Part shown: positions 8,742 to 17,325 of the stretch, piece by piece
Position numbering within the stretch: the first letter of the stretch is position 1
Layout: each line of letters starts with the position of its first letter
NCBI GenBank assembly: GCA_021205755.1
Contig: JAJPWX010000088.1
Location: forward strand, 1-47,331
Reading direction: 5' to 3'
Source: Lachnospiraceae bacterium
GTDB lineage: Bacteria > Bacillota > Clostridia > Lachnospirales > Lachnospiraceae
Length of the DNA stretch: 47,331 bases
The notes under the pieces: model-generated
The model's database searches: none
Seen by the model: only the letters and a program-made list of their open reading frames with translations
Told to the model about the DNA's origin: nothing
Program-made: the position numbers and the translations under genes

Positions 8742-9164
8742 TTATAATTCAGCTATAATGTTCTCTTTAAATTTCGGATCGATATCTCCGGACTGCAAGG
8801 AAATACTGATAATAAAGGAAACATCAAACTTCTCACCGATCCCGCAGAGTTCATCAAGAACCACGTTTGCAGCGGCAGCATCCTCTGTTTTAGCAATGGT
8901 AAGGAAACTATCCAGATACATCTGCTCCAGATCATGATCCTGTGACAGGATACCGTAAATAAAACCAATAAATTCTTCGCTGGATTTTAAATCAAAGCCT
9001 GAAATGTCTATGAGCCTTACTTTGTTATTTAGCTCGTACATGTGTTTTGCGCTTTTGTCTAGATACACGATACTTCCGTGTGCTGTTTTAATCTCCGTAT
9101 TCGCCTTGTCCAGTAATATCTTTGTCTTGCCTTTCCCCTTGTTGCCTAAAATTAACTGTATCAT
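8742..9164 (-). CDS. Small P-loop ATP-binding protein of unknown role
   Basis: A 140-aa protein opening with the Walker A-like loop ILGNKGKGKTK (residues about 5-15), followed by a possible Walker B region near VVLDELCGIG (residues about 103-112). Similar small proteins in Lachnospiraceae are sometimes labelled 'twitching motility protein PilT', but it lacks the length and domains of PilT and no pilus genes are near. AAAGGAGGAG precedes the ATG. It has its own strong promoter at 9229 with the AACGAC palindrome downstream, shared with mgsA. Function unknown. Confidence 0.8.
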   Translation of the reverse strand: MIQLILGNKGKGKTKILLDKANTEIKTAHGSIVYLDKSAKHMYELNNKVRLIDISGFDLKSSEEFIGFIYGILSQDHDLEQMYLDSFLTIAKTEDAAAANVVLDELCGIGEKFDVSFIISISLQSGDIDPKFKENIIAEL

Positions 9165-9198
9165 GGGCTTCTCCTCCTTTAGTAGCGGATATTTATAG

Positions 9199-9216
9199 TA
9201 ACGACCTCGGTCGTTA
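9199..9216 (-). promoter_or_regulatory. AACGAC-N4-GTCGTT palindrome, leader of the P-loop gene
   Basis: An 18-bp inverted repeat (TAACGACC-TC-GGTCGTTA) at about +7 to +24 relative to the predicted start of transcription, 35 bases before the ATG. The same AACGAC-N4-GTCGTT core, with similar flanks, lies in front of mgsA. It is either a repressor operator or a leader hairpin. Confidence 0.6.
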
Positions 9217-9228
9217 TTTCATAGATGC

Positions 9229-9257
9229 ATTATAGACTATTCCGGCCAAAATTACAA
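9229..9257 (-). promoter_or_regulatory. SigA-type promoter of the P-loop gene
   Basis: On the minus strand TTGTAA, 17 bases, TATAAT. Predicted transcription start near 9222. Confidence 0.7.
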
Positions 9258-9275
9258 CACCTTTTTAACACACCA

Positions 9276-9320
9276 GTTCAGAACAATAGTGCAGGCGGTC
9301 TGCGGCTTACTGTTCCGAAC
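9276..9320. repeat. Imperfect inverted repeat downstream of the carboxypeptidase gene
   Basis: Arms GTTCAGAACA (9276-9285) and TGTTCCGAAC (9311-9320) with one mismatch, enclosing a GCAG/CTGC mini-stem. It lies 40 bases after the carboxypeptidase stop, but no T-tract follows on the minus strand, so a terminator role is uncertain. Confidence 0.4.
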
Positions 9321-9359
9321 GATGAATTATACAGTATCAAGATGAAAAATCAGCCTGTA

Positions 9360-10451
9360 TCACTCAATCAAAGACAGCAGCGAATTCATCTCAGAGTAAA
9401 GTGAATCCTTGGAATCTGCGTGAAGAATCACTGCAATGTAGGGATTGCCATACAGATCCTTTGCCATAAGAGACAGACAGTATCCGGCGTCATTGGTGGT
9501 GCCGGTCTTTCCGCCATAGATGATTATTCCGTCCGGTGCGGTAGCAGAACCGGTAAAATACTGGTTTGTCGAATCCCAGGTTACCGCAACTGCATTACCG
9601 TCCGCGTCTGTGTATTCGGCATAGTAATTTTCACGGTTGATGATATCGAGAAACGTATCATATTGCATGGCTGCGTTAAAAATCAGATAGATATCGTAAA
9701 CGCTGGTATAGTGCTCTGAATCGGTCAGACCATGTGGGTTTGTAAAGTGTGTGCTGGTCGCACCGAGGGCTTCTGCTTCCTCATTCATGAGCTCGACAAA
9801 TGCATCCACACTTCCGGCCACATGCTCTGCAATCATCATGGCCGCGTCATTTCCGGAAGCAATCATCATGCCATAGAGCAGCTGCTTCAGGGACAGGACA
9901 TCTCCCACTTTTATGTCGCAGACGGATGAGCCTTCTTCAATATTTAAAATCGTGGAGGTAACCGTCACCTGATCGTCGAGATTGCCATATTTCAGTGTCA
10001 CAAGAGCAGTCATAAGCTTTGTGATACTTGCAGGCGAACGTTCCGTAAAAATATCTTTGGCGTAAAGTACTTCCTGCCCGTTGATATCAAACAACGCGGC
10101 CGAATAGGAGTCAAGGGAAAGAGCAGAAGTATTTACGTCGCCGGTAGTCACACAAAGTTCTGAAGCAAATCCTTCTTCCACATCCGGATCATCCAGAATG
10201 GTTCCGATTCCGAATACAGAATCTGTGTTTTCGTAAGCATAGGACAGCGCAGAATCATGGGAACGAAATACCAGGTAATAAACCAGGAATCCCATGCAAA
10301 TTGTCAGAAGAAGCAGGCCGGCAAGAACGAGCGCCAGTCTTCGGTTTCTCTTTTTCTCCTGTTTTTCCTGCTCCAGCAGTCTTGCCCATTCCCGTTCTGT
10401 GTATCCGAGACGGATACGTGTTTCTTCATCTGTACATTTCACGCCACTCAA
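9360..10451 (-). CDS. D-alanyl-D-alanine carboxypeptidase (peptidase S11, DacA/DacF type)
   Basis: A 363-aa low-molecular-weight penicillin-binding protein that trims the terminal D-Ala from peptidoglycan stem peptides. It has a cytoplasmic N-terminus, a signal-anchor helix at about residues 36-60 (RRLALVLAGLLLLTICMGF), and the S11 motifs PASITKLM (SxxK), IASGNDAA (SxN) and GGKTGTT (KTG). The C-terminal DacF-type beta domain is absent, so the protein is short for the family. The TTG start at 10451 overlaps mgsA by 26 bases and has AAGGAG 3-4 bases upstream; the exact start is not certain. It is the last gene of the shape/division operon. Confidence 0.9.
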   Translation of the reverse strand: MSGVKCTDEETRIRLGYTEREWARLLEQEKQEKKRNRRLALVLAGLLLLTICMGFLVYYLVFRSHDSALSYAYENTDSVFGIGTILDDPDVEEGFASELCVTTGDVNTSALSLDSYSAALFDINGQEVLYAKDIFTERSPASITKLMTALVTLKYGNLDDQVTVTSTILNIEEGSSVCDIKVGDVLSLKQLLYGMMIASGNDAAMMIAEHVAGSVDAFVELMNEEAEALGATSTHFTNPHGLTDSEHYTSVYDIYLIFNAAMQYDTFLDIINRENYYAEYTDADGNAVAVTWDSTNQYFTGSATAPDGIIIYGGKTGTTNDAGYCLSLMAKDLYGNPYIAVILHADSKDSLYSEMNSLLSLIE

Positions 10452-10821
10452 GGTCTCCTTTTTCGAGTGATTTCAGCAGCATTTCAGCTGATGCGATATT
10501 GGTCGCCAGCGGAACATTGTGGACATCACAGAGCCGGATAACCTTATTGATGTCTGGTTCGTTCGGCCTGGCTCCAAGCGGATCACGGAAAAAAATCATC
10601 AGGTCAATCTGTCCCTGCTCAATCATGGCTCCCAGCTGTTCTTCCCCACCGACATGTCCGGCAAGAAGCTTATGGACATTCAGCCCGGTTGCTTCTTCAA
10701 TCAACCGTCCAGTCGTACCGGTCGCGTAGAGCTGGTTTTTTACAAGAATACTGCGATAGGCGATACACAGATTCTGCATGAGTTTTTTCTTTGCGTCATG
10801 CGCGATAAATGCTACATTCAT
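10426..10821 (-). CDS. mgsA: Methylglyoxal synthase
   Basis: A 131-aa enzyme that converts dihydroxyacetone phosphate to methylglyoxal and phosphate, an overflow route when sugar phosphates accumulate. It shows the family blocks MNVAFIAHDAKK, LYATGTTGRLI, AGHVGGEEQLGAMI, DLMIFFRDPLGARPNEPDI and VPLATNIASAEMLL; the Asp in RDPL and the His in AGHVGG correspond to active-site residues. GGGGG lies before the ATG. It follows rodA, as in other Clostridia. A separate promoter at 10877 and a palindromic leader allow expression independent of the upstream shape genes. Confidence 0.95.
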   Translation of the reverse strand: MNVAFIAHDAKKKLMQNLCIAYRSILVKNQLYATGTTGRLIEEATGLNVHKLLAGHVGGEEQLGAMIEQGQIDLMIFFRDPLGARPNEPDINKVIRLCDVHNVPLATNIASAEMLLKSLEKGDLEWREMYR

Positions 10822-10851
10822 ATTGAGAGTACCCCCTTTTATATTATTGTA

Positions 10852-10867
10852 AACGACTTCCGTCGTT
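10852..10867 (-). promoter_or_regulatory. AACGAC-N4-GTCGTT palindrome, leader of mgsA
   Basis: On the minus strand the six-base arms enclose GGAA, at about +3 to +18 of the predicted mgsA transcript and 31 bases before the ATG. The flanks (TGAAA before, AC.ATAA after) also match the copy at 9199. As RNA it would form a stem closed by a GNRA-type GGAA loop. Confidence 0.6.
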
Positions 10868-10876
10868 ACCTTTCAG

Positions 10877-10905
10877 ATATTAATAATTCTTCTGGTGCAG
10901 GCCAA
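10877..10905 (-). promoter_or_regulatory. Internal promoter for mgsA
   Basis: On the minus strand TTGGCC, 17 bases, TAATAT, overlapping the last codons of rodA. Predicted transcription start near 10870. Confidence 0.5.
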
Positions 10906-11989
10906 CGTTAAGTACAAATCCAATTCCGATACAGAAGCTGACCAGAGAAGTCAGGCCATAGCTGACAAACGGAAGCGTCAGCCCGGTATTGGGCAAAAGT
11001 CCGGTCGCCACAGCGATATTGATAAAGCTCTGGAATGTCACTAGAATACCGACTCCGCATGCGATCAGTGTCCCAGACAAATCTTTTGCTTTCCTGGCAA
11101 TCATAAAACATTCAAAGGCAATTAAAAATTCCAGAAGCACAATGATACAGCACCCAATGAATCCGAGCTCCTCTCCCGCCACCGCGAAAATAAAGTCCGT
11201 CTGATCCTGAGAAATAAATCCGCCGTTTTTGACGGATTCCACGTCGTCGTTGTCCAGCCCCTTGCCGTAAAGCTGCCCGGAAGCAATCGCTTTGATGGAG
11301 TTCTGCTGCTGCATGGAATCGGACGGGTATTCCTCCGGATAAAGCCATGCGTAAATACGGGTCAGCTGATAATCCTGTATCAAGGTCTGATCTGGCTGTG
11401 TGACCAGACTGACCAGGATGACGCCGACCGGGATACAAACCACAAGGATTCCAAGGATAACCTTGTAGCTTAAGCCGGCAGCAAAAATCATTCCGCAAAA
11501 CAAAAGCGCGACAACGATCGTGGTGGAAAGGTCCGGCTCTTCCACAATAAGAAAAAGAGGAATCGCAATCAGAACAACCGAAGTAACAATCGTTCGAAAA
11601 GTATTGATTTTCTCCTCCCGGTCTTCGAAAAAGCGGGCAAAAAACAGAATCAGCATAATTTTCGCAATATCTGAGGGCTGGAAACGGAATCCGCCGATCG
11701 TCAGCCAGCGTGTCGCGCCGCCGCCGGATGACCCCAGGCTGCTGACGATTACCAATAGCAGCAAAAGATTCGCACCCAGATAGATGAACCAGTTAAAGTT
11801 TAAAAGCCATGTGTAATCTATGAGCGAAATCACCACCATGAGAACAATTCCCAGGACAAATCCCAGAATCTGCTTTGTCATATAATCGGAATCCGCGCTG
11901 CCTACTACCAGGATGCCCAGCACGGACAGAATCGCAACCCACAGAATCAGGCGAAAATTATAGTTACTTAATTTGTATTGTCTTAACAT
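10880..11989 (-). CDS. rodA: Rod-shape SEDS glycosyltransferase RodA
   Basis: A 369-aa polytopic membrane protein of the SEDS family that polymerises lipid II glycan strands during side-wall growth, paired with PBP2. It has about ten transmembrane helices. Recognisable blocks are GGFRFQPSDIAKI, EEPDLSTTIVVALLF, SGQLYGKG, QTDFIFAVAGEELGFIG and TGLLPNTGLTLPFVSYG. GGGGAA precedes the ATG. The start overlaps minE by 26 bases. Its operon position with mreBCD and PBP2 argues for RodA rather than FtsW or SpoVE. Confidence 0.93.
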   Translation of the reverse strand: MLRQYKLSNYNFRLILWVAILSVLGILVVGSADSDYMTKQILGFVLGIVLMVVISLIDYTWLLNFNWFIYLGANLLLLLVIVSSLGSSGGGATRWLTIGGFRFQPSDIAKIMLILFFARFFEDREEKINTFRTIVTSVVLIAIPLFLIVEEPDLSTTIVVALLFCGMIFAAGLSYKVILGILVVCIPVGVILVSLVTQPDQTLIQDYQLTRIYAWLYPEEYPSDSMQQQNSIKAIASGQLYGKGLDNDDVESVKNGGFISQDQTDFIFAVAGEELGFIGCCIIVLLEFLIAFECFMIARKAKDLSGTLIACGVGILVTFQSFINIAVATGLLPNTGLTLPFVSYGLTSLVSFCIGIGFVLNVGLHQKNY

Positions 11990-12209
11990 CCGAAATTCCC
12001 CGTTTCCATCGGCAGAGAAAACTCATGCGTATCTCCAGGTTTTCTTCCTCAGTATTGATATATTTTGACAGAACTTCCTCCACGTCCCGACGCATCTGTG
12101 CAAGCAAATCCGGATTACAATCCAGACGATCCGCACATATGGTAAGTTCCGTCCGTGTCTTAGCAATTTCTCTCGACGTAAGAAACGATTTTGTCTGATA
12201 TCGATTCAT
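11964..12209 (-). CDS. minE: Cell division topological specificity factor MinE
   Basis: An 81-aa protein that drives MinD off the membrane and creates pole-to-pole MinCD oscillation. The N-terminal part (SREIAKTRTELTICADR) is the MinD-interaction region and the rest is the beta/alpha topological domain ending in LEIRMSFLCRWKR. The start is ATG 12209, because the TTG of the longer frame at 12221 lies inside the GGAGG ribosome binding site itself. It directly follows minD (16-base gap). Confidence 0.92.
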   Translation of the reverse strand: MNRYQTKSFLTSREIAKTRTELTICADRLDCNPDLLAQMRRDVEEVLSKYINTEEENLEIRMSFLCRWKRGISDVKTIQIK

Positions 12210-12225
12210 TGACGCCTCCAAATAA

Positions 12226-13017
12226 TTACTTTCTCACAAGCAGATCCGCTATCCTGTGAAACAAAGAGGTATGCTCCTGTAAATGCAGCAGAGGAACTGT
12301 TTCACCCATAATCCTTCTGGCTATATTCAGATAAGCTTCTCCAGCCTGCGAGTCGTTGCCAAGTACAGGCTCTCCGTGATTCGCAGCAATCACAACACTC
12401 TCTTCATCCGGCACTGCGCCAATCAGATTAACCGAGAGAATATCCAGGACATCTTCTACCGACATCATTTCACCGCGCCTTACCATATCCATTCGTATGC
12501 GGTTAATGACCAGATCAATTTTCCGTAATCCGGAAGATTCCAGAAGACCGATGATCCGATCTGCGTCCCGGATGGCGGATACTTCCGGTGTGGTGACCAC
12601 AATCGCGCGGTCCGCAGGAGCAACGGCATTGCGGAATCCCTGTTCGATTCCTGCCGGACAATCCATGATAATATAATCAAATGTCTGCCTGAGCGTATCC
12701 GCAAGCTTGACCATTTGTTCCGGCGTAACCGCACTCTTATCGCGTGTCTGCGCGGAAGGCAGCAGATAAAGTCCGGAGTAATGCCGATCGCGAATCAATG
12801 CCTGTTTCACACGGCAGTTTCCTTCAATCACATCGACCAGGTTGTAAATAATCCGGTTTTCTAATCCCATCACGACATCCAGATTTCGCAGTCCGATATC
12901 CGTATCTACCAGAACAACCTTTTTGTTCAGGCGCGCCAGTCCGGCTCCAATGTTTGCCGTCGAGGTCGTTTTGCCAACCCCGCCTTTGCCTGACGTGACC
13001 ACAATCACTTCACTCAT
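12226..13017 (-). CDS. minD: Septum site-determining ATPase MinD
   Basis: A 263-aa ParA/MinD-family ATPase that binds the membrane when ATP-loaded and recruits MinC. It has the deviant Walker A KGGVGKTTSTANIG near residue 10, Walker A' and switch regions VVLVDTDIGLRNLD and IIMDCPAGIEQGF, and a C-terminal amphipathic membrane-targeting helix (SLFHRIADLLVRK). The ATG at 13017 has GGAGGA eight bases upstream and yields the standard MSEVIVVTSGKGG start; the frame extends upstream to 13116 without support. Confidence 0.96.
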   Translation of the reverse strand: MSEVIVVTSGKGGVGKTTSTANIGAGLARLNKKVVLVDTDIGLRNLDVVMGLENRIIYNLVDVIEGNCRVKQALIRDRHYSGLYLLPSAQTRDKSAVTPEQMVKLADTLRQTFDYIIMDCPAGIEQGFRNAVAPADRAIVVTTPEVSAIRDADRIIGLLESSGLRKIDLVINRIRMDMVRRGEMMSVEDVLDILSVNLIGAVPDEESVVIAANHGEPVLGNDSQAGEAYLNIARRIMGETVPLLHLQEHTSLFHRIADLLVRK

Positions 13018-13087
13018 AATAATTCCTCCAATCACAGATTTACGCTGATTCCTTGCACTGTCGGCACAATACCTGAAGCAATCTCGT

Positions 13088-13771
13088 TCAGGCCAGATAC
13101 TCACACAGCGTCTCATTTGTAATGGATTTAATCTGAAGGTGGTCGTCTTTTACATATACCATTTTGGGATCCACCGGATAATCTCCGGTGTCTTTCTTTT
13201 TCACAATGGCACTGCGCGCCGCGAATCCGGCAATTTTAACCAGCGCCGGCTTCATGGTAAGCGCAGCCGCGAAGCATTTGTCATCTCCGCCTGCTCCGGC
13301 ATAAATGGTTCCCATACAGCACCCCAGAATGACGATATTCCCCTTGGAAGTCACCTGTGCGCCTGGGTTGACATCCCCTAAAACAACAATGCTGGTTTCA
13401 CTATCCAGAGTCTGTCCGGAACGGAGCGTGCCGCGGTAAAAGAACCCATCTCCTTCTTCTTTTTTCTTCTGGGCGTTCATCACAGCTTTTTTGTAATATT
13501 CAGCTGATTCTTTCTCTTCATCCACGATGCATAGAACCTGTATTTTTGAATTCTCTACAATCGCATCCACCAGTCTGTTCTCTTCCTCCCGGGTCAGCTG
13601 CCTTCCACGGAAAGTCAGAGCCAGACGTGCGTTCTTAAAAAATCCTGCAGATACCCGGAATTTCTCCCCTACGGCGACGATCAGCTCATCAAAGGGCAGT
13701 TCCGGGGAAAGGCTGATAATCAGCCCGTAGGGATTGCTTTTTAAAATCACTGCACTGTGCTGCTGTTCCAT
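13088..13771 (-). CDS. minC: Septum site-determining inhibitor MinC
   Basis: A 227-aa FtsZ-assembly inhibitor. The N-terminal FtsZ-interacting domain covers residues 1-100 (VILKSNPYGLIISL...RGRQLTREEENRLVD). The C-terminal beta-helix follows at about 120-225 (GTLRSGQTLDSE, SIVVLGDVNPGAQVTSKGN, ILGCCMGTIYAGAGGD), typical of MinC dimerisation and MinD binding. AAAGGGAGAG precedes the ATG. It lies between PBP2 and minD in the shape/division operon. Confidence 0.94.
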   Translation of the reverse strand: MEQQHSAVILKSNPYGLIISLSPELPFDELIVAVGEKFRVSAGFFKNARLALTFRGRQLTREEENRLVDAIVENSKIQVLCIVDEEKESAEYYKKAVMNAQKKKEEGDGFFYRGTLRSGQTLDSETSIVVLGDVNPGAQVTSKGNIVILGCCMGTIYAGAGGDDKCFAAALTMKPALVKIAGFAARSAIVKKKDTGDYPVDPKMVYVKDDHLQIKSITNETLCEYLA

Positions 13772-13870
13772 ACCACTCTCTCCCTTTGTCTTACCCTCTG
13801 CACTTCTGTTCTTCGTGCGGCCGGTTTTGTCAGCTCCGGATCAGGCAATACGCCGCTGGAATCCAGATGA

Positions 13871-16786
13871 TCAGTCATTGACTTCAATACCGGTATCTAC
13901 ATCATAAGCTTTTCCGGTAATCAATGTATCTTCGTCTTCAATTCCATAATAATACGAAATGACATTTCTGGCAAGCGCGGCAGCGTTGGCAGATGTATAT
14001 CCATTGGCAATGCGGACGACGATGCCGATCTCCGGGTTATCATATGGCGCGTATCCGATAAAGGTCGCGTGGTTCGGAATGCTTGTGGTGATCTGGGTGG
14101 TACCGGTTTTTCCGGCGACAGCGACACCCGTAAAACCAGAAAATGCACTGCTGTTCTGTACCATGCCGCGCATACCGGAATGAATCGCATCCCACAGCTC
14201 ATCACTCAATTCTACCGTGCTTCCAACCTCTGGTTCATTTTCTTCCAGAACTGCTCCGGAGGAATCGGAGGTATATTTTACGAGAGTCAGATAATAGCTC
14301 GTCCCCCCGTTCGCAATTGTACTGACATAGCGCGCCAACTGCGTCGCGGTGTAGGTATGATCGGACTGTCCCATCGCAGCCTGCGGAGTAGCAGATGTCG
14401 CAAAGTGCGGAGAAGTCTCCGAGACTTCCACACCGGATTTTTCGGTCAGGCCAAACATGGCGGCGTATTTTTTCAGAATCTCAATGCCGGCCTCATCGCT
14501 GTAGGTACCAGTCATTGCGCTGAGCCGATAGCCGACGGTGTTGAAATAATAGTTACAGGATTTGGTGATCGCTTCCGAAAGGGTAAGCGCGCCATGCCCA
14601 TTGGTATTCCAGCAATTGATTTCCGGAGAAACCAGGTCAAACGTTCCTGTACAGTAAATGCTTTCGTTGATCGATACAACGCCCTCGGAAACGCCGGCTG
14701 CCGCTGATACGATTTTGAACGTTGAACCGGGGGCAATTGCTTCCTGCGTCGCACGGCTGTAAAACGGCGAAGAACTATTATTTAACAGAGAGTAATAATA
14801 GTCATCGTCCATATCATTGGCCAGCCGGTTGTTGTCATATCCCGGATAGCTGACACAGGCCAGCACCTCTCCGGAGTTCACATCTGTGATCACGACCGTA
14901 CCGGAGCATGGAGTCAGGCCGAGCTGAGATGGTGTGATCTCCAGGTTGTAAATCTTGTCCATCAGGAACGTATATCCGCTTAAGGAACCGCTCTCAAGAC
15001 GCTCATACTGACTTTCATTCATTTCCAGGACGCCCTGGTCAAAGAGCAGCATACAAATCTGTTCACCTGTGATGCGCTGATCTTTCAGCATGTAACGGTA
15101 GACCTGTCTGCAGAAATCATCATCTTCATATAAATAATCCGCGATATAATCCGCGATTGCAGAGTACATCTCATCCGAATCCAGATATTCATCCTCCACA
15201 TTCAGCTTGGAGACGTCGATCCAGTTCTGAGAAATCGCGTAGGTCAGGTACTCCTTCAGACTGATGCTCGAATCCTCTGTCCAGGCGATATATGTAGCAT
15301 CTGTCTTGTCAATCGCATCTTCATTCAGTATCCCGGTGTCTTCCATGAGCATATCATTAACGATATAAGAGACATAAACCTGGTATTCTTCGTCCAGATC
15401 TTTATAAATAGTCGGATCGTCAGAAAGCAGTTCCTGGCGGATAACCTCAAAAATCTCAGAAGCTTTTATGAGAAATGCCTGGTAGACCGTCTGTTCATTT
15501 TCAGAAGCATCCGATGATTTCAAATGGCTGACACTCAGAATGTTGTTCTCAAACAGTGCATAATATAAGTCATAATATGCGATGTAGACCTCATCTGCAG
15601 ATGTCAGGTTCTCTGTATTATACTCCTCGACCGGGATTACCTTGGAATATAGGATACCGGCAATCTCCTGCTCCAGCATCTGATATGCAGCTTCCTGAAG
15701 TTCTACATCAATCGTAAGGTAAAGATCATTGCCAGCCTGTGCATCGACTTCCTCAACGACCTCCTGCGTCTGTCCGACGTAGTTGACATAGAGCGTCTCA
15801 TAGCCCTTTGTTCCCTGGAGTGTAGTTTCATACACACTTTCCAGCCCGGATTTTCCGACGATGTCTGTTGCAGAATAATCGCTGTTGACTTCCTGTAATT
15901 CTTCCAGCTCTTCAGAGGAAACCTGTCCGGTATAGCCGATCAATCCAGCCATGCATTCGGCATAGTCATAGACACGGATATATTCTTCCGAAATATCAAT
16001 ACCAGGATAATCGGAAATGTTTTCCAGAATGCGGGCTACGGTCTGGTCACTGATGCCTTCCGCAATCGTCACAGCCTGGTAGCGCTGATAGCTGTAAGCA
16101 GCGATATTCGCACGCATCGCAACGATCTGCAGAATTTCCTGCTGCGTATACGTCTCTGGAAGGTCATACTCTTCCCGCTCTTGGGCGGTGATGGAGTCAT
16201 CCAGAAGTCCATAGCCAGTGATGGCATACTCTGAGTTATAACCACCACAGAGAATTTCCATCAGATCAGCTGCTTCAATATTCAGCTGATTCGCTTCCAG
16301 ATCACTGATGTTAGACTCGCCGAATATATCCGCTTTAAAGCGGTTCAGCGTATACCCACTGGAATTGTAATACCAGCTGCCGTCATCTGCAATTGAGATT
16401 TTAAAGTCCTCTACAACGGAATCCACGGAGTCCCCCTCCTCTTCAATTAATTTAATGATATGATAGAGGGTACTGTTAATCGAAAGATTTTTCTCCTTGG
16501 TGGAGTCGTAGGTCAGGTTGTCTTCAAAAGTGACACAGTATGAGATTTCATTGTAAGCGATCGCAACACCGTTGCGGTCATAGATATTCCCGCGTGCCGC
16601 ATTGATTGTTTTTGTTTTCAGAATGGAAAGGGAAAAGTTTTCCTGATAGGACTCCCCCATCACAATCTGCAGGTAAAAAAGGCGTTGAATTACCGTTGCC
16701 GCCAGCAGAACCGCAATGATAACAAGAATGATCACGCGCGAGTTCACAGACGATTTGGGAAACTTTTTTTTAAACTGTTGAAACAA
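13871..16786 (-). CDS. Class B penicillin-binding protein 2 with a large insertion
   Basis: A 971-aa peptidoglycan transpeptidase for rod-shape growth, partner of RodA. It has one N-terminal transmembrane helix (about residues 16-40), a pedestal domain with RGNIYDRNG, then the transpeptidase with APGSTFKI (SxxK, Ser near 688), KSCN (SxN, near 743) and AGKTGTT (KTG, near 885). Typical PBP2 proteins have 600-750 residues. Here about 240 acidic, alpha-helix-like residues (roughly 380-625) separate the pedestal (LTIDVELQEAAYQMLE) from the penicillin-binding domain (GTVVITDVNSGEVLA). The TTG at 16786 with GGAGG 11 bases upstream is preferred over a TTG at 16831 that overlaps mreD and lacks a site. 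Confidence 0.9.
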   Translation of the reverse strand: MFQQFKKKFPKSSVNSRVIILVIIAVLLAATVIQRLFYLQIVMGESYQENFSLSILKTKTINAARGNIYDRNGVAIAYNEISYCVTFEDNLTYDSTKEKNLSINSTLYHIIKLIEEEGDSVDSVVEDFKISIADDGSWYYNSSGYTLNRFKADIFGESNISDLEANQLNIEAADLMEILCGGYNSEYAITGYGLLDDSITAQEREEYDLPETYTQQEILQIVAMRANIAAYSYQRYQAVTIAEGISDQTVARILENISDYPGIDISEEYIRVYDYAECMAGLIGYTGQVSSEELEELQEVNSDYSATDIVGKSGLESVYETTLQGTKGYETLYVNYVGQTQEVVEEVDAQAGNDLYLTIDVELQEAAYQMLEQEIAGILYSKVIPVEEYNTENLTSADEVYIAYYDLYYALFENNILSVSHLKSSDASENEQTVYQAFLIKASEIFEVIRQELLSDDPTIYKDLDEEYQVYVSYIVNDMLMEDTGILNEDAIDKTDATYIAWTEDSSISLKEYLTYAISQNWIDVSKLNVEDEYLDSDEMYSAIADYIADYLYEDDDFCRQVYRYMLKDQRITGEQICMLLFDQGVLEMNESQYERLESGSLSGYTFLMDKIYNLEITPSQLGLTPCSGTVVITDVNSGEVLACVSYPGYDNNRLANDMDDDYYYSLLNNSSSPFYSRATQEAIAPGSTFKIVSAAAGVSEGVVSINESIYCTGTFDLVSPEINCWNTNGHGALTLSEAITKSCNYYFNTVGYRLSAMTGTYSDEAGIEILKKYAAMFGLTEKSGVEVSETSPHFATSATPQAAMGQSDHTYTATQLARYVSTIANGGTSYYLTLVKYTSDSSGAVLEENEPEVGSTVELSDELWDAIHSGMRGMVQNSSAFSGFTGVAVAGKTGTTQITTSIPNHATFIGYAPYDNPEIGIVVRIANGYTSANAAALARNVISYYYGIEDEDTLITGKAYDVDTGIEVND

Positions 16787-16811
16787 AACGATTGATTCCT
16801 CCTTTTTGCTT

Positions 16812-17309
16812 TCAGTCGCCTGCCAGGTCAAGTTTACGGTTGATTCGGTAGAATATCTGATAACAGATAATCGTCAATATCAGAGTGTAAATAACTTCCG
16901 GCATAATAATCCTGCCAAGGTAAAAGAAAAACTGAAGACGCCCCCGCATAAGAAAGCGGAATGCATACTGCACAACTCCATATGCCAGATCACAGACAGA
17001 AATCAGTAAAAGAGGGGTCTTGATGTCATCGTCATAAAAAATCCGGTAAAAGTATCCGCTGAAATAGCCTACCCACAGATAAATGAGCGCGTTAAATCCG
17101 ATGGTGGTTTCAAAAAAAAGATCCGTGAGCAATCCACAGAAGAAACCGATCAGCATTCCTTCTCTCCGTCCACACATCAGGCCGAACGAGACGGTCAGTA
17201 TAATCAGCAGATTTGGCTTAATCTCAGCGATCGCAATCATTGGGCAGATGGATGCCTGCACCAGGACACAGATTACAATCAGCAAGGCTATGACAAGTTT
17301 CCGTTTCAT
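16812..17309 (-). CDS. mreD: Rod shape-determining protein MreD
   Basis: A 165-aa membrane protein with five or six predicted helices, part of the elongasome with MreC, RodA and PBP2. Sequence conservation in this family is low; the call rests on its size, hydrophobicity, the GFNALIYLWVGYFSGYF region and its position between mreC and PBP2. AGGAG lies at normal spacing before the ATG. It is followed by PBP2 after 25 bases. Confidence 0.88.
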   Translation of the reverse strand: MKRKLVIALLIVICVLVQASICPMIAIAEIKPNLLIILTVSFGLMCGRREGMLIGFFCGLLTDLFFETTIGFNALIYLWVGYFSGYFYRIFYDDDIKTPLLLISVCDLAYGVVQYAFRFLMRGRLQFFFYLGRIIMPEVIYTLILTIICYQIFYRINRKLDLAGD

Positions 17310-17325
17310 AAAAAACTCCTATTGT

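Noticed and set aside
10426..10451. 26-base overlap of mgsA and the carboxypeptidase gene as a possible annotation error
   Set aside because: Both frames are well supported by family motifs, and a TTG with a nearby AAGGAG explains the overlap; only the exact start is open.
14069..14707. A 212-codon plus-strand frame inside the PBP2 gene
   Set aside because: Antisense to the conserved transpeptidase domain, with no coding signals.
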